Source of the DNA: a bacterium
GTDB taxonomy: Bacteria > Patescibacteriota > Gracilibacteria > JAUYGZ01
Direction of reading: 5' to 3'
DNA length: 64,000 nucleotides
Assembly (NCBI GenBank): GCA_030690415.1
Contig: JAUYGZ010000001.1
Location: 1 to 64,000 of the forward strand
A program made the position numbers and the translations under genes. Shown one piece after another: positions 16,274-24,729 of the stretch (within the stretch, counting starts at the first letter, position 1; each line of letters opens with the position of its first letter). The notes under the pieces were generated by a model. The model was not told the origin of the DNA. It saw only the letters and a program-made list of their open reading frames with translations, and made no database searches.

Positions 16274-18040
16274 TTAAGAGAGGAATGATGTAAGGGATTT
16301 TATGAGGTCTTTTTGGGCAACGATACGGGAATCTTCCTGGTTGCGTTCTTTCCACTCGATGCCGCCGTTTTCCAGTGAGCGAGCACTTATGGTAAGCCTT
16401 ATTGGGATTCCGATCAAGTCTGCGTCGGCGAACTTTTTTCCGGCGGAAATGTCCCGATCGTCAAAGAGCACTTCGATTCCGGATTTTTTCAGGTCTTCAT
16501 AGAGTTCTTTGGCTTTCATTTTCAGGCTTTCATCCGTATGCAGATTGAGGCCGATCAGGTGGACCTGAAAGGGAGCGATGTTTTTTGGCCAGACGATTCC
16601 CTTATCATCGTTTCGTTGTTCGACGGTGGCGGCCATGACACGGGTCATTCCGATCCCATAGCAGCCCATTTCGATTACTCTCATGGTTCCTTCTTCGTCC
16701 GGGACCTGGATCCCCATGCTGTCGCTATACTTTGTGCCCAGCTGGAAAATGTGTCCTACTTCGATTCCGTTTTCCTGCTTCAGTTTTCCTTTTTTGCATT
16801 CCGGACAGCTGTCTCCGGCTTTGACTGAGCGAATATCGGCGAAGTCAGGCATGGGGAAGTCTCTCTCGAAGTTCACATTGACGAGGTGAAAGTTGGTTTC
16901 GTTTCCACCACATTCGAAATTGACCCGATCCTTAATGGAGTTGTCGGCAACTATTTTTACCGAATCAGGCAGATTGACCGGTCCCGCGTATCCGATTTCA
17001 GCTCCGGTGACTTCTTTTATTCGCTCGGGACTGGCGAGCTGGATCTCGATGCCGCCCAACGTGTTTTTCAGCTTGGCTTCGTTGATATCGTAGTCGCCTC
17101 GTATTAAGGCCGCGATGAGTGATCCTTCTTCCATCTGGAAGAGCAAGGTTTTCGTGGTCTGCTTGGCATCCACTCCCAGGTGTTTGGCTAATGCTTCCAC
17201 TCCGATAATGCCTTTGCCTTCCACATTTTCCATGGGTTTCATTTCCTTGTCCTGAGCGATTGTTTCGATGAGGGAATCGGCTTTTTCCAGATTGGCTCTG
17301 TAGCGGCATTCTTCGCAGATGACGATCGTGTCTTCTCCCACCTCGGCGAGGACGACAAATTCTTCTGATCCACTGCCACCCATCGCTCCTGAGTCGGCGG
17401 CAACAGGGATGGCCGTGACTCCGATACGGTTAAATATAGCGATATAGGCTTCTTTCATCAGCTCATAGCTTTTCTTCATGCCTTCTTTGTCCAGGTCGAA
17501 GGAGTAGGCGTCCTGCATGATAAATTCCCGGGTGCGGAGGATGCCTCCCTGGACACGGGTTTCGTCCCGAAACTTCAGTTGGTTTTGATTGACGATGACG
17601 GGCAAGTCTTTGTAGGAGTTTAGATACCTTCTGGCCAGGTCACTTACGGTTTCCTCGTGGGTCGGGGCGAGGATGAGATCCTGACCTCGTTTGCTTTCGA
17701 ATCGGGCGATGATGTCTTTCATGGTTTCGGCTCGTCCCGTTTCTTCCCACAGGGAAGCCGGATGTACGATGGGCATGAGCAGGTCCTGGATGCCGCGTTG
17801 TTCAAATTCGTCACGGATGATGGAATCGATTTTCTTCAAAACCCTCCATCCTAGGGGGAGAAAGCTATATATTCCCGCTGTGACGCGGGCGATAAAGCAT
17901 CCCTGCGTGAGCAGCTGATGGCTGAGTGCGGTAGCGTCTTTTGGGGGTTCTTTGCTGGTTTTGCCGAAGAGGGTGGATTGGAGCATGGGGAGGAGGGGAA
18001 AGTTTCCATTATTCATATTTACCACCGGATTGTACTGCAA
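16274..18040 (-). CDS. proS: Prolyl-tRNA synthetase
   Basis: 588 residues, the usual bacterial length. It charges tRNA-Pro in the cytoplasm. Class II motifs are visible: TAGIYSFLPLGWRVLKKI, then motif 2 with FRDETRVQGGILRTREFIMQ (about 155-175) and motif 3 GCYGIGMTRVMAA (about 468-480). The YbaK-like editing domain is inserted between motifs 2 and 3 (about 240-400), and the anticodon-binding domain closes the protein. The TTG at 18040 has a perfect AGGAGG (18046-18051) five bases upstream, one of the few good Shine-Dalgarno sites here. ATGs at 18016 or 17986 are alternatives, the latter closest to the usual family start. Confidence 0.95.
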   Translation of the reverse strand: MQYNPVVNMNNGNFPLLPMLQSTLFGKTSKEPPKDATALSHQLLTQGCFIARVTAGIYSFLPLGWRVLKKIDSIIRDEFEQRGIQDLLMPIVHPASLWEETGRAETMKDIIARFESKRGQDLILAPTHEETVSDLARRYLNSYKDLPVIVNQNQLKFRDETRVQGGILRTREFIMQDAYSFDLDKEGMKKSYELMKEAYIAIFNRIGVTAIPVAADSGAMGGSGSEEFVVLAEVGEDTIVICEECRYRANLEKADSLIETIAQDKEMKPMENVEGKGIIGVEALAKHLGVDAKQTTKTLLFQMEEGSLIAALIRGDYDINEAKLKNTLGGIEIQLASPERIKEVTGAEIGYAGPVNLPDSVKIVADNSIKDRVNFECGGNETNFHLVNVNFERDFPMPDFADIRSVKAGDSCPECKKGKLKQENGIEVGHIFQLGTKYSDSMGIQVPDEEGTMRVIEMGCYGIGMTRVMAATVEQRNDDKGIVWPKNIAPFQVHLIGLNLHTDESLKMKAKELYEDLKKSGIEVLFDDRDISAGKKFADADLIGIPIRLTISARSLENGGIEWKERNQEDSRIVAQKDLIKSLTSFLS

Positions 18041-18140
18041 ACAAACCTCCTAGGAAAGAAGGTAGTGTCTAGAAAATTGTGTCTGGAGTTGAGCTGGGAA
18101 TTATTTCAAGATGAAATCGAGGGAGGACCCATAGGCTCGA

Positions 18141-18401
18141 TTATTGAGAAGGAAAATTCTTGAAGAGACCTCCGATTTGATCGGTAAGGCTTGAGAACTT
18201 GGAAAGGTCGATATACTGCAAAAGAATACTGGGGTCTTTTATGAGCTTATAGCTGTAATAGACGGGGATCGCGACGAAGAGGATAAAAAGGATGAGTGAT
18301 GTGACTCCTCTAATCCATCTCCAAATCTGTTCTCGTTTTTGATAGGCTAGGAGTTTATCGAGTTTTTGGTTGATCTCCTGAAGGTTAGACTGCTCTTCCA
18401 T
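18141..18401 (-). CDS. Small single-pass membrane protein
   Basis: 86 residues. The N-terminal amphipathic helix (EEQSNLQEINQKLDKLLAY) looks like a short coiled coil, followed by one membrane helix (about 33-53). The tail is soluble. It starts 10 nt after korB ends on the same strand, so it may be cotranscribed with korAB. No family is recognised. Confidence 0.55.
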   Translation of the reverse strand: MEEQSNLQEINQKLDKLLAYQKREQIWRWIRGVTSLILFILFVAIPVYYSYKLIKDPSILLQYIDLSKFSSLTDQIGGLFKNFPSQ

Positions 18402-18411
18402 GAGATATCGG

Positions 18412-19329
18412 TTATTCGAAGGCTTTGGTCAGCCGACTGATGTCATAGTACCCTACTTCCTCTACTGGTGTCGTGTTGATCTGTTTTCGATTTTCAAGTC
18501 GATTGAGGAAGTTTACTTTCTTTTGATCCTCAAAAAGAATGCCCAGATTAATGTTATTTTCCATGTCGGCGGCCGCTTTCTTCGCCGCCCAGATGTCGGT
18601 CCGGTCATATTTCTTGTTGTCCCGGATGTACTGAACGCGTTCCCAGTACCACTCCTGTGGAGTGGCGTGGTTGTAGGTGGTGCAGATTTGCATGACCTCA
18701 ATGCAGGCAAAGCCCTTGTGCTGGAGTCCAGCCTGAAACATCTCTGTCATATGTTCTACATCTCCAGTGAAGGTGCGAGCGAGAAAACTGGGATTGAGGC
18801 TTAAAATCAGCTCACAGGGATTCAGCGGGTCTGCCGTGACTCCGTCGGGAGAAGCATTCATCGGGACGCCATTGGGTGTGGTGGCGGAGGCTTGGCCTGT
18901 TGTCAGACCGTAGTTCATGTTGTTGTGAATGATGAAGAGCATGGGGTAATCATTCCTGACGGCGTGGATGAGGTGGTTCACGCCTTCGCTGAAGGTCGCA
19001 CCGTCCCCCGCGGAAGCAATGACTTTGAGCTTCGGATTGGCAATGACAGCTCCCGATGCGATGGGAAGAACTCGTCCGTGCAGTCCGTGAAAGGTGTATC
19101 CCTGTATTTTATCCGATCCATTCCCACTGCAGCCGATGTCGAAGCACATGAGCATATCCTGGATGCCAATCCCTTCCAGGGTCAGAGCTCGTTTGAGCGC
19201 GTTTTGAATGCCAAAGTTACCGCAGCCGGTACACCAGGTGAGCACTTCCTCGGATTCAAACTGTTCGTAGTCTTCGCTGTGTTCGACGAGGAGTTTGAGG
19301 GCTTTGGGATTGGGTTGGCAGCAAGACAT
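18412..19329 (-). CDS. korB: 2-oxoacid:ferredoxin oxidoreductase, beta subunit (KorB type)
   Basis: 305 residues. It carries the thiamine-diphosphate and iron-sulfur part of the enzyme that oxidises a 2-oxoacid with CoA to acyl-CoA and CO2. Visible are CTGCG near residue 34, GCSGNG near 69, and the ThDP/Mg motif GDGATFSEG...NNMNYGLTTGQ (about 110-145). A further cysteine pair, CC, sits at residues 3-4. It lies 17 nt downstream of korA on the same strand. Substrate preference (2-oxoglutarate, pyruvate or other) cannot be read from the sequence. The Kor label follows overall resemblance. Confidence 0.88.
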   Translation of the reverse strand: MSCCQPNPKALKLLVEHSEDYEQFESEEVLTWCTGCGNFGIQNALKRALTLEGIGIQDMLMCFDIGCSGNGSDKIQGYTFHGLHGRVLPIASGAVIANPKLKVIASAGDGATFSEGVNHLIHAVRNDYPMLFIIHNNMNYGLTTGQASATTPNGVPMNASPDGVTADPLNPCELILSLNPSFLARTFTGDVEHMTEMFQAGLQHKGFACIEVMQICTTYNHATPQEWYWERVQYIRDNKKYDRTDIWAAKKAAADMENNINLGILFEDQKKVNFLNRLENRKQINTTPVEEVGYYDISRLTKAFE

Positions 19330-19346
19330 TGTGTGAAAGTGAAGAC

Positions 19347-21086
19347 TTAGATTTCTTTTTTGATATACTCTAATACCTCTTCAAGGAAAAAAGGACGACC
19401 GTTGAATTTATTGAATCGTTGGGGGAACTTCAGATCCGTTTCCTTTTCCATGAGCTGAGCGAGTTGTCCGGTGTGATTTCCTTCGAGGACGTGGATGTTC
19501 GGATTATCTGTGCAAAATTGCCGGAGGGTTTTGGTTTTGAGTGGCCAGAGATAGTCGAAGTGGAGGTAGTTGATGCTGATGCCTTTGGATTTCGCGAGGG
19601 GTATGATGTCCTGAAGGACGCCTTTGCTGCTGCCCCAGCCGATGAAGGAAATATTTGCATTCTTTTTGGTGCCGAAGATCCGTGGTTCCGGAATGGTTTT
19701 CGTGATAGTTTTCAGTTTTTTGATTCTTTTGTCATACATGATTCCCACCTGGTCTTCGCGTTCTGTAAGGACTCCGTCTTCCCAGTGTTCGTCGCCGTTG
19801 CTGAAGTAAAAGGCGGGTGATGATCCGGGGATCCAGCGCATGGAGACGCCGTCTTTTGTAATTTTGAAACGGTCTGAAGACTGGAGTTTTTTCAGTTCAG
19901 TAGGCAAGGTGACAAGGCCACGCTTGATGGGAATTTTTTTGAGTTGAGGGGGATCGATCATGGTCTCGGATTCGGCGATGACTTTTTCAGTCAGCACGAC
20001 GACTGGGATCTGAAATTCCTCAGCCAGATTCATCGCGTGCTGGATAAGATCGAAGCAGGATGTGGGGTCACTGACCGCGATGACCACACGGGCGAATTCC
20101 CCATGGGAAGAGTAGAGGGCGAGGTTCAAATCGCTTTGTGCTGTCCAGGTGGGCAATCCTGTTGCTGGTCCGGGTCTTTGAGCAATCACTATTACAAAAG
20201 GAGTCTCGGTCATGCCTGCTAGCGAAATGGTTTCGGTCATGAGGTCGTAGCCCCCTCCGGAAGTAGCTGCCAGAGCACGAGTGCCCATAAACATGGAGCC
20301 CAGGGCCATGTTGGCGACGGTAATTTCATCCTCGCCTTGTTTGACGATCATGCCCGATTCATGTGACCAGTTAGCCAGGTCTGTTAAAATCGAGCTGGAG
20401 GGGCTCATGGGGTAGGCATAGTAGGTCCGGACTCCGCAGTGGATGGCTCCGAGAGCCAGTGCTTCGTTGCCATTGATGAGGAGTTTTCGGGGTTTTTGTT
20501 TCGGTTGAGGGATCCTGAAATGGGTTTGATGTCCCGGTTCTTTACTTTCAAAGCCTGCTTTGAGGCACTTCAGGTCTATCTGAAGGAGGTTTGGTTTGTC
20601 GGCGTATTCTTCTTTGACTTGCTCTTCGAGGGCTTTGAAGCCTAGCCCTAGTACTTTCCAGAGGGCTCCAAGGAGTACCATATTGGTCATGAGGACTGAT
20701 CCGCCGAAGGAGTAAGCGATCTGACGGGCGGAGAGGTAGACGAGTTTCAGTTTTCTTTTCTTCACTTGCTTTTCCAGGTCTTTCATCAAGTGATGGCGTT
20801 CGTAGCCATGGATGAGTACTCCGCCTTCTTTGAGGGTTTTGAGGTATTCCAGAAGCCCGACGCGGTCCAGTGCTACCACAATATCGACTTCTTTTGACAG
20901 GCAATGGAGGGCCTCAATGCTAAAGTCGATTTGGACGTTGGAATGTCCTCCTTTAATGAGTGAGGGGTATTCACGGTCAAGCTGGATAGAAAAGCCGGCA
21001 CGCTTGAGTGCTTTGGCGATGATGGAGCCTACGCTGGCGAGACCCATCCCTGATTCACCGGTGATTTTAAGGACTGTACGATTCAT
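19347..21086 (-). CDS. korA: 2-oxoacid:ferredoxin oxidoreductase, fused gamma-alpha subunit (KorA type)
   Basis: 579 residues from ATG 21086. The gamma domain (about 1-180, with SGMGLASVGSIIAKAL and the YPSLIKGGHSNVQ motif) is fused to the alpha domain (about 200-579; NGNEALALGAIHCGV, YAYPMSPSSSI, KQGEDEITVANMALG). This is the usual fused form. No delta ferredoxin subunit is nearby. The frame extends to 21113, but ATG 21086 overlaps the flavodoxin stop (ATGA), which marks it as the real start. Flavodoxin, korA and korB thus form one operon. Confidence 0.9.
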   Translation of the reverse strand: MNRTVLKITGESGMGLASVGSIIAKALKRAGFSIQLDREYPSLIKGGHSNVQIDFSIEALHCLSKEVDIVVALDRVGLLEYLKTLKEGGVLIHGYERHHLMKDLEKQVKKRKLKLVYLSARQIAYSFGGSVLMTNMVLLGALWKVLGLGFKALEEQVKEEYADKPNLLQIDLKCLKAGFESKEPGHQTHFRIPQPKQKPRKLLINGNEALALGAIHCGVRTYYAYPMSPSSSILTDLANWSHESGMIVKQGEDEITVANMALGSMFMGTRALAATSGGGYDLMTETISLAGMTETPFVIVIAQRPGPATGLPTWTAQSDLNLALYSSHGEFARVVIAVSDPTSCFDLIQHAMNLAEEFQIPVVVLTEKVIAESETMIDPPQLKKIPIKRGLVTLPTELKKLQSSDRFKITKDGVSMRWIPGSSPAFYFSNGDEHWEDGVLTEREDQVGIMYDKRIKKLKTITKTIPEPRIFGTKKNANISFIGWGSSKGVLQDIIPLAKSKGISINYLHFDYLWPLKTKTLRQFCTDNPNIHVLEGNHTGQLAQLMEKETDLKFPQRFNKFNGRPFFLEEVLEYIKKEI

Positions 21087-21526
21087 AGCAGTTTTGAGAG
21101 GTGAAGGGCCCATTCGGTGATTTCGTTTTCGAGGTGTGGTATGGGTGTCTTATTAATTCGAAGGGGATGGATGACTTCTTCTCCTCCGTGTTCTTTGACA
21201 AAGGCTTCGAGGATGTTTGCCGACTCGATGTTGTAGTGTTCATCGTATTTGGGATCGCCTAGACCCACAACTGCAAATCGGTGATCACGTGTTATTATTT
21301 TACACTGCTTTAAAAAAGCTCCCATGTGGTGCTGGATTACACCGTGTTCGTATGTCGGGGAGCCGAGGATGCAGAGATCACCTTTTGTGAGATCTTCAGG
21401 TTTGCTCCATTCGGCGCGCTGGAGTGTGGTCTTGTGGTTCTTTTTTTTGAGTATTTCAGCAATCTTTTGGCATACCATCTCGGTGTTTCCCCCCGTACTT
21501 CCGTAGATGATTATTACATGAGCCAT
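21083..21526 (-). CDS. Flavodoxin
   Basis: About 147 residues from ATG 21526 (a TTG at 21538 is an alternative). The N-terminal strand and phosphate loop IIIYGSTGGNTE bind FMN phosphate. GSPTYEHGVIQ (about 58-68) and GLGDPKYDEHYN (about 91-102) are the two flavin-flanking loops of short-chain flavodoxins. It is translationally coupled to korA by an ATGA overlap. The likely role is electron acceptor for the Kor enzyme in place of ferredoxin, which is an inference from coupling. Confidence 0.9.
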   Translation of the reverse strand: MAHVIIIYGSTGGNTEMVCQKIAEILKKKNHKTTLQRAEWSKPEDLTKGDLCILGSPTYEHGVIQHHMGAFLKQCKIITRDHRFAVVGLGDPKYDEHYNIESANILEAFVKEHGGEEVIHPLRINKTPIPHLENEITEWALHLSKLL

Positions 21527-21626
21527 TCTGTTCAGCAAGAATTACCAGTATTGTACTGTTCTGTTTGCAGAATGAAAGCGACCAGGATGATATGCTACAG
21601 CTTCGTAAAGGGGAATCGTTTCAGAA

Positions 21627-22148
21627 TCATACCCACCAATTGCTTGCCCTGTTTTTTAATTCAGGATGTGGTGAGGGTGTTTCCTCGTTCTGTCTTGGAG
21701 GGGTCTGATAGGGACGGTAGTTTCTTTTGATCCCCCTTTTCGTCGCCCGGACATATTGATTGAAAGGGTACTCAGGGGGATTTGATTCATTCTTTTTTGA
21801 TTCGACCACGACGGTAGGTTGAGCTAGTTTGCGGACCGCGGCCAGGATGGATCCCCACCCGATGAGGGTGATAAAGACCAGGATAATCTCAAAGGCGTTG
21901 TCCTGAAGCCAGTTCTGCTGAAGACTGTTTTTTAGCTCGATCATGGCTTTCGCGAGTTCTGCTCGGTTCGTCGGGTCCCAGGGTCCGAAGCGGCCATCAG
22001 GGTAGCCCTGGAAGAGGCCCAGCTCTGTGGCTTCCTCCACGTAGGGCTTAAACCAGTCGTTCGGGTTGATGTCTGGGTAGGACTGGGCGTAGGAGGGGAG
22101 GACTGTTAGGACTGTTAGGACTGTTAGGATGCTTGTGATTCTTCGCAT
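21627..22148 (-). CDS. SLH-domain membrane protein
   Basis: 173 residues from ATG 22148. A signal peptide (MRRITSILTVLTVLTVLPSYA) precedes one SLH domain (about 25-70; PDINPNDWFKPYVEEATELG, FQGYPDGRFGP, TNRAELAKAMI). A membrane helix follows (about 88-105) and then a basic proline-rich tail. A single SLH unit plus a membrane anchor suggests a link between the S-layer polymer and the membrane. The hydrophobic core of the signal peptide is encoded by three exact 9-bp repeats (GGACTGTTA on the plus strand). Loss or gain of a unit would change its length by TVL steps without a frameshift. Confidence 0.75.
   Translation of the reverse strand: MRRITSILTVLTVLTVLPSYAQSYPDINPNDWFKPYVEEATELGLFQGYPDGRFGPWDPTNRAELAKAMIELKNSLQQNWLQDNAFEIILVFITLIGWGSILAAVRKLAQPTVVVESKKNESNPPEYPFNQYVRATKRGIKRNYRPYQTPPRQNEETPSPHPELKNRASNWWV
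22100..22130. repeat. Three 9-bp repeats encoding a signal-peptide core
   Basis: GGACTGTTA occurs three times in tandem at 22100-22126, then GGAT. It encodes Leu-Thr-Val repeats on the minus strand and resembles the GGACGATAA family found elsewhere in the window. Confidence 0.85.
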
Positions 22149-22177
22149 TTGGAATGTTTGTAAACATGTTGTATAAT
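22149..22177 (+). promoter_or_regulatory. Sigma70-type promoter with internal palindrome
   Basis: TTGGAA (22149-22154), a 17-bp spacer and TATAAT (22172-22177). The spacer contains ATGTTT-GT-AAACAT (22154-22167), an inverted repeat that could be an operator. It serves the plus-strand gene at 22200 and lies just upstream of the divergent SLH gene. Confidence 0.65.
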
Positions 22178-22199
22178 GCGCTCTCTTTATAAGTGTTCT

Positions 22200-22604
22200 A
22201 TGACAAAAAAGCCAGAACAAAATAATGCTTATTCTTATGAGGATTACCTGTCTGCGTTTTTAGAAAATAAGCCTTTCCCTCATGGTATTAAGAAGCTTTT
22301 CCCAGCTGCATATTTGAAGGAGTTTGCCGATCTTCTCCACCATCCACTTATTTGTGAGTTGGATGCTTTGATTGCTTTTGAAAATATGGACGAGGATGTA
22401 TTTGGAGAATATTTGTCCTCCATGCCAGAGCATGCGGAAATTAAGGGTCAGTTGATTGATTTGGCCGTTAAAATGACTCAGTACATAAGTGAAGATAAAT
22501 TGAGGGGATATGTCTTGAGGACTTTTGTATCACCTGGCGTTAAGAATAAAGAGAATCTTCCATTTTATCGATTTTTTAGAGCTCTTAGGTCCACCGATTC
22601 GTAA
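22200..22604 (+). CDS. Hypothetical protein upstream of a HicA-like frame
   Basis: 134 residues from ATG 22200. An upstream ATG at 22176 overlaps the -10 box and is unlikely. The sequence is helix-rich and acidic, with no motif I recognise. It overlaps a HicA-like frame by about 80 nt. If both are real the pair could be a toxin-antitoxin unit, but this protein does not resemble HicB. Confidence 0.55.
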   Translation: MTKKPEQNNAYSYEDYLSAFLENKPFPHGIKKLFPAAYLKEFADLLHHPLICELDALIAFENMDEDVFGEYLSSMPEHAEIKGQLIDLAVKMTQYISEDKLRGYVLRTFVSPGVKNKENLPFYRFFRALRSTDS

Positions 22605-22770
22605 GAGAGGGGCACATCGTGTATTTCGGGCACGAAGTGGTAGACCTTTTCTTGGTGTTTCTGATCATCCTTCTCACTCTGTTCCTGTAGGAACACTTCG
22701 AGCTTCATTGAAAGGGCTTGGCTTGTCACCTCTTGAGGTCATGAAAGTGCTCAACAAGCATTGGAAATAA
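22525..22770 (+). CDS. HicA-like mRNA interferase, possibly degenerate
   Basis: 81 residues. The C-terminal two-thirds shows RKRGAHRVF, then SVPVGTLRASLKGLGLSP. This follows the HicA pattern of KGSH with a catalytic His, a P-H-like strand, and GTLR-ILK-GLS. HicA proteins are small double-stranded-RNA-binding-fold RNases. The N-terminus is poor and overlaps the upstream gene, so it may be truncated, start at a non-standard codon, or be a remnant. No HicB-type gene follows. Confidence 0.4.
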   Translation: MYHLALRIKRIFHFIDFLELLGPPIRKRGAHRVFRARSGRPFLGVSDHPSHSVPVGTLRASLKGLGLSPLEVMKVLNKHWK

Positions 22771-22788
22771 AGGAGGATTGATTTTATA

Positions 22789-22816
22789 TTGACATAGTAC
22801 CCCTGGGGGGTATTAA
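22789..22816 (+). promoter_or_regulatory. Copper-type (CsoR-like) promoter and operator of the multicopper oxidase
   Basis: A perfect TTGACA (22789-22794) and TATTAA (22811-22816) are spaced 16 bp. The spacer is almost entirely TACCCCTGGGGGGTA, the G-tract palindrome typical of CsoR-family copper-sensing repressors. Repression without copper is expected by family. A short frame (22835-22867, starting MLNALCE) overlaps the oxidase start and might be a leader peptide. Confidence 0.65.
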
Positions 22817-22848
22817 ATTCAAGAGGATTATTTAATGTTGAATGCTCT

Positions 22849-24474
22849 ATGCGAAATATATTTTTGAGTTTGAGCGTATCGCTTCTTATCGTTTCCGTCA
22901 TCACGGGCTGTTCTAGCTCTTCAGTATCAAATTCACAAGACGGAAATGAATCAATAAATCACTCCATGATGGATGGAGGCATGGGAGGTATGAATGGAAA
23001 TATGGGGATGATGGGGTCAAAAAAGAATCCATATTCTCAGGATACGGTAGGCCTTCCTTTGGCAAAAGAATCGCAAATAGTTGAATTGAAGGATGGTGAA
23101 AACTACCAAATGACGGCCCAAATTGTCGCCAAAGAAATCAACGGGAATAAGGTAAAAATGCTAGCCTACAACGGCATGATCCCAGGTCCTTTTTTGAAAG
23201 TTGCCCGAGGCTCCACCATCACCATCAACTTCACCAATGAGACCGATGAAGAAGCACTGCTTCATTCCCATGGCGTTCGTCTGAAAAATGCTTTCGATGG
23301 AACCAATCTCACTCAAAATCCGATCCCAATCGGCGGCAGTTTTACCTATGAAATAACTTTTCCCGATACAGGCATCTATTGGTACCACCCGCATTTGAGA
23401 GAAGACTACACGCAGGAATTTGGCCTCTACGGAAATTACCTGGTTCAATCGGAAGATCCGGACTATTGGTCACCCGTCAACCGGGAGCTTCCCTTGGTAC
23501 TCGATGACCTCATTTTGGAAAATGGACAAATTGCTTCTTTCTCCAAAGACCAAGCAGATCACGCTTTGATGGGACGATACGGAAATACCATGCTAGTGAA
23601 CGGCGAAACGGATTACCAACTAAGGCTGACCAAAGGAGAAGTGATTCGACTGTACATTACGAATGTTTCGAATGTCCGGCCTTATCAGTTCAGTATTCCC
23701 AACATCAAAATGAAACTCGTGGGAGGTGACGCGAGTAAGGTCGAACAAGAAACCTTTGTTGAATCCATCATCATCGTCCCTTCGGAACGTGCTGTTCTCG
23801 AGGCTTACTTTCCCGAGTCCGGTGAATATCAGCTGTTGAATAAAAATCCGGAGTTGACCACGAAGCTGGGAACAGTCGTCGTTTCAGAAGAACAGGTTGA
23901 TGTCTCCTATATCGATCAATTTAATATCGACAGAACAAATAGTGACGTGATTGCGGACATAGATCCCTTTCGGAAGTATTTTGATCGACCATATGATAAG
24001 AGCCTGGAATTAACGCTCCAGATGGGAATGATGAATGGAAGTATGGAAAATATGATGATGGGAAGTGAACCGCACAAGATTGAGTGGGAAGATGATATGG
24101 GACATATGAATGCCAATTCAACCTCGGATATGATCACTTGGAAGCTGGTGGACCAAGCGACAGGAAAAGCGAACATGGATATCGACTGGACCTTCAAGAT
24201 GGGTGAAGTGGTGAAAGTCCGTTTATTTAACAATCCCGATTCCAATCATCCCATGCACCACCCAATTCATCTGCACGGGCAACGGTTTTTGGTCTTAGAG
24301 ACCAATGGCGAGAGAAATAAAAATCTTGTCTGGAAGGATACCGCACTTGTTCAAGCAGGCGACACCGTCGATATCTTGGTCGAGATGAGCAACCCTGGTA
24401 AATGGATGCTCCACTGTCATATTTCCGAACACCTTGAAGCGGATATGATGCTGGGCTTTGAAGTCCTTCCCTAA
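22849..24474 (+). CDS. Lipoprotein multicopper oxidase
   Basis: 541 residues. A lipoprotein signal (lipobox VITGC, Cys21) is followed by a Met/Gly-rich stretch (about 38-57) that may bind copper. Cupredoxin domains hold all copper ligand clusters: HSHG near 140, WYHPH near 175, HPMHHPIHLHG near 467 and LHCHISEHLEADM near 520. The axial Met and HCH Cys of the T1 site are present. A second Met-rich segment (about 386-405) lies before the last domain, as in CueO-like oxidases. It would oxidise Cu(I) or small phenolics outside the membrane and protect from copper. The CsoR-type operator upstream supports that role. No copper exporter or CsoR gene is seen nearby. Confidence 0.9.
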   Translation: MRNIFLSLSVSLLIVSVITGCSSSSVSNSQDGNESINHSMMDGGMGGMNGNMGMMGSKKNPYSQDTVGLPLAKESQIVELKDGENYQMTAQIVAKEINGNKVKMLAYNGMIPGPFLKVARGSTITINFTNETDEEALLHSHGVRLKNAFDGTNLTQNPIPIGGSFTYEITFPDTGIYWYHPHLREDYTQEFGLYGNYLVQSEDPDYWSPVNRELPLVLDDLILENGQIASFSKDQADHALMGRYGNTMLVNGETDYQLRLTKGEVIRLYITNVSNVRPYQFSIPNIKMKLVGGDASKVEQETFVESIIIVPSERAVLEAYFPESGEYQLLNKNPELTTKLGTVVVSEEQVDVSYIDQFNIDRTNSDVIADIDPFRKYFDRPYDKSLELTLQMGMMNGSMENMMMGSEPHKIEWEDDMGHMNANSTSDMITWKLVDQATGKANMDIDWTFKMGEVVKVRLFNNPDSNHPMHHPIHLHGQRFLVLETNGERNKNLVWKDTALVQAGDTVDILVEMSNPGKWMLHCHISEHLEADMMLGFEVLP

Positions 24475-24563
24475 GGCATATCTTTTTTGATTTCTCTATG
24501 AGAAAAAAAGCATCCTACAGCTCCACCCTGCTCACGGTGTCGCTTCGCTTCTTGTTCGTAGAG
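24475..24563. other. Gap between multicopper oxidase and tRNA-Glu
   Basis: Mostly featureless. A weak TTTCTC/GAGAAA hairpin between T- and A-runs (about 24482-24510) has no proper T-tail on either strand. Confidence 0.4.
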
Positions 24564-24638
24564 TGGTAGCGCCAAGGGGAATCGAACCCCTATTACAGGA
24601 ATGAGAATCCTGTGTCCTAACCGTTAGACGATGGCGCC
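24564..24638 (-). tRNA. tRNA-Glu (CTC anticodon)
   Basis: A complete cloverleaf on the minus strand. The acceptor GGCGCCA/TGGCGCT has a G1-U72 pair. The D-arm carries GGTTAGGAC, the anticodon loop TTCTCAT sits on a CAGGA/TCCTG stem, and the T-arm is GGGGTTCGATTCCCC. The CCA end is encoded. Confidence 0.95.
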
Positions 24639-24663
24639 GTGGTGGTTGCTTTTCAGCTCAGAA

Positions 24664-24691
24664 AGTCTAGGGAAATCAGCAACAAAGTCAA
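24664..24691 (-). promoter_or_regulatory. Promoter of tRNA-Glu
   Basis: Minus strand TTGACT and TAGACT with a 16-bp spacer, ending about 25 nt before the tRNA 5' end. Confidence 0.6.
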
Positions 24692-24729
24692 ATGCTGTCA
24701 TGCTATGATGAACATGAGTTGTCTTTCAT

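Noticed and set aside
24482-24510. Terminator after the multicopper oxidase
   Set aside because: The stem is short and no T-run follows on either strand.
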